Assembly (NCBI RefSeq): GCF_026162625.1
Contig: NZ_JAOTBD010000010.1
Span: 1-64,000, forward strand
Length of the DNA: 64,000 bases
Direction: 5' to 3'
Origin: Paracoccus beibuensis
GTDB taxonomy: Bacteria; Pseudomonadota; Alphaproteobacteria; Rhodobacterales; Rhodobacteraceae
Below the pieces are notes generated by a model. That model saw only the letters and a program-made list of their open reading frames with translations. It did no database searches and had not been told where the DNA came from. A program made the position numbers and the translations under genes. Of this stretch, positions 1 through 7,287 are shown piece after piece. Position 1 is the first letter of the stretch. Each line of letters opens with the position of its first letter.

Positions 1-397
1 CACCGAGGGGGCTCGCGCGCATGTGCTGGTCAGCAAATACGCGGACCACCTGCCATTGTATCGCCAGAGCCAGATCCTTGCCCGTGCCGGGGTCGAGCTG
101 CATCGCAGCACGCTGGCCGATGGGGTTAGCACCGCCGCCTTCCACCTCGGCCCCGTGGTTGATCGGCTGGCCGAAGACCTGAAGGCGTCGACCAAGCTGT
201 TCATGGAGTTCGCAGGGGACCGTGGCCCCAGTGGAGCCGCGTAAGCCCCGGAGAACACGACTGCTCCTGTGCTGGACCGGCAAGGGGCGCACAAGGACCG
301 GTTACCTATGGCTCTGGCGCGCGATGACCGCTCATGGGGCGGGGCAGACCCGCCCGGCGTCGCCTTCATCTATGCGCCCGACCGCGCGGGCGAATGA
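1..397 (+). pseudogene. IS66-family transposase relic (truncated, frameshifted)
   Basis: The translation from base 2 reads through the window edge and carries the IS66 core motif HVLVSKYADHLPLYRQSQI followed by STLAD. The frame stops at 242-244. Further IS66 sequence (GRTRTGYLW) continues in a second frame near 282-310, then returns to the first frame (ALARDDRSWGGADPPGV) and ends at a stop at 395-397. At least two frameshifts and an early stop mean no active transposase is made. The 5' part lies outside the window and no inverted repeat of the element is visible. Confidence 0.85.
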
Positions 398-480
398 ATG
401 GATCTGTCGGCGTAGCAGCGCTCGAATACACTTGTGGTGAGACATTCTTTTGCGAACAAGCGTCATAGGTTCAATCACCT

Positions 481-1503
481 TCATCGCGCACGTCTGCGCC
501 GCTTCCAGGCCTTGAACCTCTTTCGCAACTGACGGACCTTACCGACCTTCGGAATCAGGTTCTCGCGCAATCCGGGATCGGGCGGCAACTGTAGTGCCGT
601 GGCAAATTCTTCGTCGAAACCAGCCAGTGATGCGACGGCCCTGTCCCGCACGAGATGCGCATCGGCACGTCCGGCATTCGAAAGGCAGCGGTCCAGCGCC
701 GCCCGCAGATCCTCGTCACTTGCTTCCTCCGGATCGAAGACCTCGTTCCAGCCCAGCTTGTGTGCCTGACGCATCACCTTGTCGCCACCGGCAACCGGAT
801 CGACGGCGATCGTCGGTATGCCGTTCTTCAACGCCAGCACCATGCCATGCAGCCGCGTGGTCAGCATCGCATCAAGCCGTCCGCAAATGGATTCGAACTG
901 CGCTGCGTTCGACAGGCCGAAGCGGTTCATGGAGGCTGGCACGGAGGTGTCCATTTCGATGAACGCAACCCCCGAGCTTTCGATCAGGCGGCGCAGCTTT
1001 CGCTCAGCCAGGTCGCCCCTGTGGCGGTCCCCATACTCGCGCTGAAAGCCGGTCAGGCACAGACCGATGACGGGAACGCGGGACGGCGCTTCGCGGAAAC
1101 TCAGGTCCGCGCGCACGGTCCTGTCACTGTCCCGCTCAAGCAGGATCTCGAACGGGTTGAAGGTCGCAAGCGGCTCGACCATCGTCAGGTTCACCCCGAT
1201 ATGCACGCAGTGCTGGAAGCGACCGAAGATGCTCTCGTGCTGGACGGCCATCGCGGGGGTAAACGGGCCGCAGATGACGAACAGGTGCGAATAGTGCGCA
1301 GGCTCCGGGGTAAACCTGTCCAGCCAGGTGCTGTCGATCGACAGGCGGGCATCAGTATAGGGGGCAACGTCATAGGCCATTCCCACTGCCTGCAGTTGGC
1401 GTTCCGTCTGCCGCAGCACCTCCACGTCGCCGACGGTCGAGAAATGTCCGACGAGAAGCGCGCGCCGTGTGGTGCTGGTCATCGGGCTTTGGTGCTTTGG
1501 CAT
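481..1503 (-). CDS. Polysaccharide pyruvyl transferase family protein
   Basis: A 340-residue protein. The C-terminal half carries the family signature TTRLHGMVLALKNGIP followed by AVDPVAGGDKV, the nucleotide-sugar/PEP-handling part of the pyruvyl transferase fold, and the N-terminus (RRALLVGHFSTVGD) fits the first Rossmann strand. Such enzymes add pyruvate ketals to exopolysaccharide sugars; the substrate here is unknown. The start at 1503 (MPKHQ) is preferred because GGGAG lies 10 bases upstream; an ATG at 1482 has no Shine-Dalgarno sequence. The C-terminus is strongly basic (KRFKAWKRRRRAR). It lies 63 bases downstream of a GT8 gene on the same strand, next to an IS66 relic, so a surface-polysaccharide island is likely. 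Confidence 0.75.
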   Translation of the reverse strand: MPKHQSPMTSTTRRALLVGHFSTVGDVEVLRQTERQLQAVGMAYDVAPYTDARLSIDSTWLDRFTPEPAHYSHLFVICGPFTPAMAVQHESIFGRFQHCVHIGVNLTMVEPLATFNPFEILLERDSDRTVRADLSFREAPSRVPVIGLCLTGFQREYGDRHRGDLAERKLRRLIESSGVAFIEMDTSVPASMNRFGLSNAAQFESICGRLDAMLTTRLHGMVLALKNGIPTIAVDPVAGGDKVMRQAHKLGWNEVFDPEEASDEDLRAALDRCLSNAGRADAHLVRDRAVASLAGFDEEFATALQLPPDPGLRENLIPKVGKVRQLRKRFKAWKRRRRAR

Positions 1504-1566
1504 GTCAGGCGAACTCCCGAGGTGATCTGATCGTGCAGGACGGTGACGGGGCATCCAAGAAAGGGA

Positions 1567-2475
1567 TCAGAGAGGCTTCAGATGCGGATGCTGCCGCACG
1601 AACCGATGCAAGGCGCGCCGATAGATCAGCGTTGCCCGACCGCGCGACGACCAGACATCCCACCGTCGGTCTCGCCACGGCTTTTTCGGTCCGTGATAGT
1701 GCAGGATGACCGGGCTGTCGGGCTTCTCTCCTTCGGTGGGCAATCTGGATCGGGTCAGCAGCCCCCTGTGCCGACGGATGCGGGCCCAGGACGCGTTCCA
1801 CGCCGGATCAAGCTGCATCACGTGAGTCCCGAACAGGGCATTCAGATGATCCTGGTCGCCGTGCGTGCAGGCCGAGGCCGCCGTGACGTCCTCCATTCGT
1901 GCCATGAGGGCGGGATCCGCCCGGAGCGCATCGCAATTGAGCAGGAGAATGCCCGCGTTGAAATAGTCCTCGACGCGCGCCGGGCCCATGAACTGCCGAA
2001 TTTCGGCCAGCCGCGCATCTCGCTCTGCCGTCGTTTTTTCAGGTTCGGACAGCCATTGGGTGATGTGATAGTCGCGCACCACCCCTGCATAGGTGTCGCC
2101 CAGATCGACCTGGAACAGTTTGCCGACATCGCCGGTGACCAGCGTGTCGCCATCGATGTAGAGAACATATCCGTCGATCCGCCGGGGGATGAACAGACGC
2201 CCCATCGTGGCCGCAGAAATATAGGTCGTCGGTCCGTGCGCGCCTTCCAGATATCCGCTGCCGATATCCTTGCAGAACAAGGTAACCCCTGGATGTCCGG
2301 CCGCGACCGCCTCGACATCCGCCCAGTCTTCAGGCTTGAGGCCATCGCCCCAGATGTGCAGTTCGGCGGACCCCCGCAGGTGCTGCAGCAGGCTCCAGGC
2401 GGACAAAAGCGTCGGTTTCAGGAAGTCGCGGTCCGTGACGTAGGCGATCTTGACCGTGCATGGCATGGCGGGCAA
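1567..2475 (-). CDS. Glycosyltransferase family 8 protein
   Basis: About 302 residues. The N-terminus VKIAYVTDRDF starts the GT-A fold. LYIDGDTLV contains the DxD-type metal and UDP-sugar binding motif, FNAGILLLN is the GT8 acceptor-side signature and HYHGPKKPW supplies the C-terminal metal-binding His. Family members transfer hexoses to lipopolysaccharide or proteins with retention of configuration; donor and acceptor are not predictable here. A TTG at 2475 has AAGGAG 6 bases upstream and is preferred over the ATG at 2466, which sits 15 bases from the same Shine-Dalgarno sequence. It is probably co-transcribed with the downstream pyruvyl-transferase-like gene. Confidence 0.85.
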   Translation of the reverse strand: MPAMPCTVKIAYVTDRDFLKPTLLSAWSLLQHLRGSAELHIWGDGLKPEDWADVEAVAAGHPGVTLFCKDIGSGYLEGAHGPTTYISAATMGRLFIPRRIDGYVLYIDGDTLVTGDVGKLFQVDLGDTYAGVVRDYHITQWLSEPEKTTAERDARLAEIRQFMGPARVEDYFNAGILLLNCDALRADPALMARMEDVTAASACTHGDQDHLNALFGTHVMQLDPAWNASWARIRRHRGLLTRSRLPTEGEKPDSPVILHYHGPKKPWRDRRWDVWSSRGRATLIYRRALHRFVRQHPHLKPL

Positions 2476-2856
2476 ACGGCGCTCCTTTCCGTTCATTCGA
2501 AAGATGACGTGTTGGCGGCAGCCACCACGGCGAGCGGCTTCACAGCGCGTTCCAGATTTATGTGCGAACGGCGGACAGACCCAAGCAGCCAACGCACTAT
2601 CGGGATCTCGCTGCAGACCTGGAGGAGCCACCGGTCCCGGCATTTGAAAGTCGAAATCATACGCGGCCCGATGCCTTGCACCGCAGAGACGGTCCGATCA
2701 TCAATCACAGTTAATCAGAGAATCATCCAGCGAATAAGCGGCCGGACGAGCCACCTCCGAATTGCACCTCGTGCTTGCATCAGTCATAGAAGAAAAAAGT
2801 CCCCAAGATCAACCAGGCTCTGCGGCACACTGGGGACGGCATCATCCTGCCAGCCG

Positions 2857-2899
2857 TGGAAATCTGCCTGTCGGTGGTTCAAATCCGTCTCGGGGCACC
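2857..2899 (+). other. tRNA-Phe-like 3' fragment (possible attachment-site scar)
   Basis: The sequence GTCGGTGGTTCAAATCCGTC has a T-arm (GGTGG / TTCAAAT / CCGTC) with correct 5-7-5 geometry, followed by a seven-base acceptor strand and ACC. The bases before it resemble the 3' anticodon arm of tRNA-Phe. No matching 5' acceptor strand or D-arm is found upstream, so it cannot fold into a whole tRNA. Integrases that use tRNA 3' ends leave such fragments. The assignment to Phe is from remembered similarity only. Confidence 0.4.
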
Positions 2900-3294
2900 C
2901 GTTCCACAAGAATTCTTCCGAGACGATGTCCGCCGCCGGGATCTTGTGCACCTGGTGCGATGCCATGGCACAGGCGGGCGGCTTTCCGCCTGGTTCGGCC
3001 GCATCGACCCCCTCTTGGGTTCGCAATGACAACTGGAGGCATCCCCAGCGGGTGATCTTGGACTGACCGCCGCTCGCCCAGTTCGGCACGCTCACCGCTG
3101 CCGCTCGGCGACGCCGTGGTGGTGCACTGCAGCATCCAACCTACGATCCGGCACGCTACGAGGTGCAGCCGCTCGTGCCAGACTCCGCCCCTGGGAAAAG
3201 CATGCTGCTGGAGGTCTCCTGCCTCTGGTGCAGGATGAACTGAATGTCCGGCAACGCGGCGCCACGGCAGCGTGGTTCGCTGCTGAAGCAGTTC

Positions 3295-3313
3295 GTCACG
3301 CACGCTGCGTGAC
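3295..3313. repeat. Perfect inverted repeat, 8-bp arms, 3-base spacer
   Basis: GTCACGCA and TGCGTGAC are exact reverse complements separated by CGC. It lies in the gene-poor stretch with no adjacent promoter or gene end, so its role is unknown. Confidence 0.5.
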
Positions 3314-3612
3314 AATCCGTCAGGTCGCAGGTTCGTCGTCCCCGTCGGACTTCGCTGATCCGAGATCATCCTCCTATGCTGTTTTGCGGCCTCCTCACGC
3401 GTGCGGCGCGCCCGGAGTGATCGCGTGATTCCAGCCCCTCGGATCTCGGGATTTTTCCTGCTCGACTGCCTCGCCCAGGTGCCACGCGCCACCTTGATGG
3501 CCAGCGCGAACGGGACGCCCGAGCGATCATCGTTGAGTTCTCAAAGTAACGGTTAACGGCTGGCCCGAAAGCACGGCCTGCATTACAGCTCCTGTCCGCA
3601 ACGCACTCGCCG

Positions 3613-4185
3613 CTAATGCCGCGAGGCCGGCTTGCAGCCAAGCACATCGATTCTGTAGCGTTCATGTTCGACACTGCCGAACGTGCACGTCAGTGCCTGT
3701 TGCAGTGCTGCGATGGCGTCGTTGCCGTCGAGGCTTTCGCCGGTGTCGCCCAGCCAGTTCACGCAGACGAGGCGAGAGGTTCGAGCCTGCAGCCAGGCTG
3801 CGAGACGCCCGATGTCCGGGAGGGTGAGGAAATAGAGGACCTCTGACAAGACGACGAGGTCGAAGTGCCCGTCAGGAAGGTCGTCCGGTACGCAGGCTTC
3901 CAGGACCGTCACGTGCGGATGGGTTGCAACGGCCTGTCGTGCAAGGGCAACGGCCGCGGGGATGCAGTCCAGCCCCGTCAGGGACCGGCAGCGGGGCGCC
4001 AACCGCGCAAGAAGCGTTCCGTTGCCGCAGCCGATCTCCAGCGCATCGTGGAATGGTCCATGACCTATGGCATCCAGCGTGGCGTCGTATTTCGCCTGTT
4101 CATAAGGGCTGGTCCGGTGATCCCAGGGGTCGTCGGACTGCGAATAGAGCGATGAAAGATGGCGGAGGGTGTCTTCACGGGGCAA
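3613..4185 (-). CDS. NodS-like SAM-dependent methyltransferase
   Basis: 190 residues. ALEIGCGNGTLLARLAP is motif I (SAM-binding glycine loop), LTGLDCIPAAV contains the acidic residue that binds the ribose, and FDLVVLSEVLYFL is motif IV. The N-terminus (LYSQSDDPWDHRTSPYEQ) is typical of the NodS / class I methyltransferase group whose founding member N-methylates the deacetylated glucosamine of Nod factors. It is the last gene of a four-gene operon and overlaps the upstream PIG-L gene by 11 bases. The physical link to a deacetylase suggests methylation of the amine that enzyme exposes; that is inference. Confidence 0.8.
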   Translation of the reverse strand: MPREDTLRHLSSLYSQSDDPWDHRTSPYEQAKYDATLDAIGHGPFHDALEIGCGNGTLLARLAPRCRSLTGLDCIPAAVALARQAVATHPHVTVLEACVPDDLPDGHFDLVVLSEVLYFLTLPDIGRLAAWLQARTSRLVCVNWLGDTGESLDGNDAIAALQQALTCTFGSVEHERYRIDVLGCKPASRH

Positions 4186-4858
4186 GGAACACCTCCGGCT
4201 CTTGCAGGAAAAGGCGCTGGTGGTCGGGCTCCATCGTGAAGCCGTCGGGGTCGTCGTGGATCAGGCGCGTCATCTGACTTTCATGGCAGCGCAGTGCGGC
4301 AGGCTTTGCGGGGTGGATCGAGGTCAGCCGCCAGCCCTGCCGGGGAAACGGCAGCGCCGGGCGCAGCCGGCCCCAGATCGGATAGGCGAGGTGACGCACG
4401 TCCGGACGCTGCCGGGCCAGGCGGCTGGCCAGTGTGGCACAGGATTGGTGATCGACATGCGGATCGCCCGCCCAAGTAGACAGGAACAGCGCCCCCTGCC
4501 GCACATGCCGCGCGAGGGCGGCCAGCGCCGGACCGTCTGTCGGCGCCTCGCAGTCGGCAAAGCCGAGATGGTGGACCTCGATCGGGCCGAGCAGTGCCGC
4601 TGCGCGTTCAAGCTCTTGCCGGCGCTGCGCGATCAGCCGCGCGGGCGGCCAAAGGCGCGAGTTCGGATGCGACCGCCGGCCGTCGGTGACGCAGATGACG
4701 CTGCAGGCGATGCCGATCGCCGACGCCTCGGCCAGAAGCGAACCGCAGCCGAGCGTCTCGTCGTCGGGATGCGGCGCCAGCACAGCCAGCGCCGTCCGTC
4801 CGTCCAGCAGGTCGGTCGCGGATACCGGCGTGAAAGCGCCGGACGGTTCGAACCGCAT
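4175..4858 (-). CDS. PIG-L family (LmbE-like) deacetylase
   Basis: 227 residues. LAVLAPHPDDETLGCG is the diagnostic AHPDDE zinc-binding motif and DPHVDHQSCA supplies the third zinc ligand (HxxH). Family members such as BshB and MshB remove acetyl groups from N-acetylglucosamine conjugates. The start (MRFEP) at 4858 overlaps the stop codon of the upstream gene (TGATG), so translation is coupled; the open frame continues upstream but only antisense to the neighbouring gene. Cytosolic: no signal peptide. Confidence 0.88.
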   Translation of the reverse strand: MRFEPSGAFTPVSATDLLDGRTALAVLAPHPDDETLGCGSLLAEASAIGIACSVICVTDGRRSHPNSRLWPPARLIAQRRQELERAAALLGPIEVHHLGFADCEAPTDGPALAALARHVRQGALFLSTWAGDPHVDHQSCATLASRLARQRPDVRHLAYPIWGRLRPALPFPRQGWRLTSIHPAKPAALRCHESQMTRLIHDDPDGFTMEPDHQRLFLQEPEVFLAP

Positions 4859-5898
4859 CACGCCCACCGCCCCGAGGCAACCATCCGCTCCATGACGCCC
4901 TGTGACAGGCCGTCGGGGTTTGCCTGCCGCAGGTAGAACGACAGGTCGCGGCGGATGCGTTCCGCCGGGTGCGTCCGCAGGAATGACGCTGCACCAAGCG
5001 CATCGTCCAGCGCGGCCAGCAGGGACTTGGCCTCGTCGGCCACGACCAGCCGCGCCAGGATGGCGGTGTCGGCGGCAGATGGCGGGGCGCCGGGCGTTTC
5101 GGTGGCGATGGCGGCGCGTTCCAGCCACAAGCGCGAGGTTTCGCACGCCGTCAGCATCCGGCGCAGCCGAAGCGACTGCAGCGGCGACGCAACTTGTTCG
5201 CGCGCCTGCAATTGCCGGGCCGCGATCCAGGTCAGCGTCTCCATCGCGCCCATCTGCACGGCCGCATAGCGCCAGACCCCACCCTGAAAGTAGGGCTCGA
5301 CCAGATAGTCGCCCGGCCCGCCCAGGGGAACGGCCTGCGCCGGGTCCAGTCCGCCAACATCGCATCGGCCCGAGGCGGTCGCGGACATTCCGGTGACCGA
5401 CCATTCATCGGGAAACAGCCTGCCCCCCAGTTGGTCCCGCGTGAACAGCAAAAGCTGCGGCCGGTCGCCGACGCGGACCGAGATGATGGCCCGGTCCACA
5501 ACATCCGCCCCGCTGGCAAAGAGCTTCGTGCCCCGCAGCCTGTCGCCCTCCAGCCGGGCGCCATCGGAACCGTCAGCGCCCCAGATGCCAAACAAGGCAC
5601 CGGCGTGGACGTCCTGGAGCAGCCGCGTCCTGTCCGGCCCCGCATAAAGGCGCACAAGCTTCACGGCATTCACGTGCCCCTCGAACAGGCGACCGGCGGA
5701 GAGGCTGATCCCCCCGACGGCCGACAGCGCCTGGAGCAGGTCAAGCGGATCGTCGGGCAGGTGTGCAAGATCGTGGCAGGCAGCCAGCAGGCCGCTGTTA
5801 CGCAGCGCTGCAACAAGGGTCGCGCCCGTCGGCCCGTCGGGACCATCGGCCGGCGCCGCCTGCAGCAGCTGAACCGCGCGCCCGATCTCAGGCCGCAT
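4858..5898 (-). CDS. Acyl-CoA dehydrogenase-fold flavoprotein
   Basis: 346 residues, shorter than typical acyl-CoA dehydrogenases (about 380). The middle beta domain carries WSVTGMSATASGRCD, and the C-terminal helical bundle ends with RRDLSFYLRQANPDG. The usual catalytic Glu could not be assigned by eye. The start at 5898 (MRPEIG) overlaps the GT2 gene upstream by 11 bases. The same fold also serves flavin N-oxygenases of amino sugars (KijD3, DnmZ). Between a glycosyltransferase and a sugar deacetylase that role is at least as likely as fatty-acid oxidation, but it is untested. Confidence 0.75.
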   Translation of the reverse strand: MRPEIGRAVQLLQAAPADGPDGPTGATLVAALRNSGLLAACHDLAHLPDDPLDLLQALSAVGGISLSAGRLFEGHVNAVKLVRLYAGPDRTRLLQDVHAGALFGIWGADGSDGARLEGDRLRGTKLFASGADVVDRAIISVRVGDRPQLLLFTRDQLGGRLFPDEWSVTGMSATASGRCDVGGLDPAQAVPLGGPGDYLVEPYFQGGVWRYAAVQMGAMETLTWIAARQLQAREQVASPLQSLRLRRMLTACETSRLWLERAAIATETPGAPPSAADTAILARLVVADEAKSLLAALDDALGAASFLRTHPAERIRRDLSFYLRQANPDGLSQGVMERMVASGRWA

Positions 5899-6889
5899 CG
5901 CTTCTTCCGGCCAACGATTGCGGCCGCACGACATCGCTGACGAAGGCGCGAAGCCGCGGCAACGCAGCCTCGAGGTCCGAGGCGCGGAGTCGCGGCCCGC
6001 GTGCGACGGAGCGATCGGGCCAGAGCACATCCTGCCCCGACCGTGCCAGGTCCCACAGCGCCACGATATCGGCCAGAGGCAGCATCGCCTGATCGGCCAG
6101 CGGGTCGGACGACAGCAGCCGCGCCTTCAGGCAGTCCGCCATGCCCCCATCCGCCCGCCCGTCCAGGCGGGCAGAAACGTACGTCTGCATCGCATTCGAA
6201 TAGCGCACGCGCAGACCGTGCGCCTCGGCCGTGTGGACCAAAGCGCGGTCCTCGCTGCAGGTCACTGCCGGAAGACCGCCCAGGGCGTCATATGTCCGGG
6301 TCCACATTGCCAGTGCCGCGCCGGATTCGACATAGTGGGGCGGGGCGCCGGCAGCCTGTCGCCCGGTCACGCGGTCGACCGCGAACCTGACGTGGTGCAG
6401 CGCATCGGCATAGGAATGCTCGACCCGGGTGATCCGGCGGGACAAGGGCGAAGTTTGCAGCCTGGTCCTGACATCGACTGCGCCGCACACGAGGTCGGCG
6501 CAGCCGAGTTGGGCAAGCGCGGCTTGGAACCAGTCCGCGGTGACGATGGCATCCGCATCCGTCGTCATCAGGACGCCCCCGGGTGAAAGCTCGGCTGCGA
6601 TTTCCATTGCCAGGCGCCGCGCGCTTCCGGCATTCGACAGAAGAGCGGGCATCGCGACTTCGTGGAGGTGGACCAGAAGCGAAAGCTCATCGGCGATCTC
6701 GCGCACCCTGTCTGTTGTGGCATCCGTCGTGTTGTTGACGATGATCACCACCGCGACCGGCATCCCGACGCGCCTTGCGGCGATCTCGAGGCTGGTGAGG
6801 GCCGACTGAATGCGGCTCTGTTCGTCCTTCACCGGAAGGGCAACAGCTATCTTGGAGGGAAAGGGCGTCTGGCAGATCGGCATGGACAT
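5888..6889 (-). CDS. Family 2 glycosyltransferase
   Basis: 333 residues. IAVALPVKDEQSRI opens the GT-A fold, VVIIVNNTTDATTDRV binds the nucleotide and LMTTDADAIV is the DxD metal motif. The acceptor-site segment is around YVESGAALAM and the catalytic region around TCSEDRALV. No membrane segments are evident, so it probably acts in the cytosol. It is the first gene of the operon with the flavoprotein, PIG-L deacetylase and NodS-like methyltransferase. No clear Shine-Dalgarno sequence precedes either ATG (6889 or 6883). Confidence 0.85.
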   Translation of the reverse strand: MSMPICQTPFPSKIAVALPVKDEQSRIQSALTSLEIAARRVGMPVAVVIIVNNTTDATTDRVREIADELSLLVHLHEVAMPALLSNAGSARRLAMEIAAELSPGGVLMTTDADAIVTADWFQAALAQLGCADLVCGAVDVRTRLQTSPLSRRITRVEHSYADALHHVRFAVDRVTGRQAAGAPPHYVESGAALAMWTRTYDALGGLPAVTCSEDRALVHTAEAHGLRVRYSNAMQTYVSARLDGRADGGMADCLKARLLSSDPLADQAMLPLADIVALWDLARSGQDVLWPDRSVARGPRLRASDLEAALPRLRAFVSDVVRPQSLAGRSDAA

Positions 6890-7287
6890 CTATCGCGATG
6901 GATGTCGGGTCCAACGCAGCTTGCGTTGCCGGGTTCCCCGCCGGCCAGGCCGGTGATCACGGGGCCGTGGCGGCACAAGGGGTTCGCGGAACGTCCGGAA
7001 GTGCCACCACGTCACGGCAATCGGCAAGACGCGTCCAAGCCGGGGCCTCGGAAGCTGAGGCACCAGGCATGCCGGGTGGGGGCGGGGGGCATCTTGAATA
7101 CGAAGCGGCTCATCTTGCGTCGTTTCCGATGCGCGTCTACCGCCAGGACAGTTCCCGGGCATCATTGGTCACGCGGATTGGACTTACGGCTTAACAAGCC
7201 GCCATCGTTTCGCTAGAACGCGTGCCAAGCCAGCAAAGAGGCATTCGCCATCGCCAGCCCTATCCTGCACGCGATGGAGTTGAAGCG
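6890..7287. other. Divergent intergenic region, GT2 operon / TonB receptor
   Basis: About 400 bases between oppositely oriented genes must contain both promoters. I see no convincing gene and no clear operator; the iron-type TGA-N9-TCA motif found upstream of the NIS gene was not found here. Confidence 0.4.

Larger units (their letters stand above)
2476..3612. other. 1.1-kb region without a convincing gene
   Basis: Several open frames exist on both strands but none shows recognisable domains, a good ribosome binding site or typical codon bias. The stretch contains a tRNA-like 3' fragment (2857-2899) and a perfect short inverted repeat (3295-3313). With the nearby IS66 relic this looks like recombination debris between accessory modules. 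Confidence 0.5.

Noticed and set aside
655-1530. A 291-codon plus-strand open frame opposite the pyruvyl-transferase gene
   Set aside because: It is antisense to a gene with clear family motifs; high GC content opens long shadow frames.
1543-3066. A 507-codon plus-strand frame across the GT8 gene
   Set aside because: Most of it is antisense to the GT8 coding region and the rest has no domain or ribosome site.
2842-3492. A 216-codon minus-strand frame in the gene desert
   Set aside because: It reads backwards through the tRNA-like fragment and has gene-unlike composition (Arg/Gly/Pro rich).
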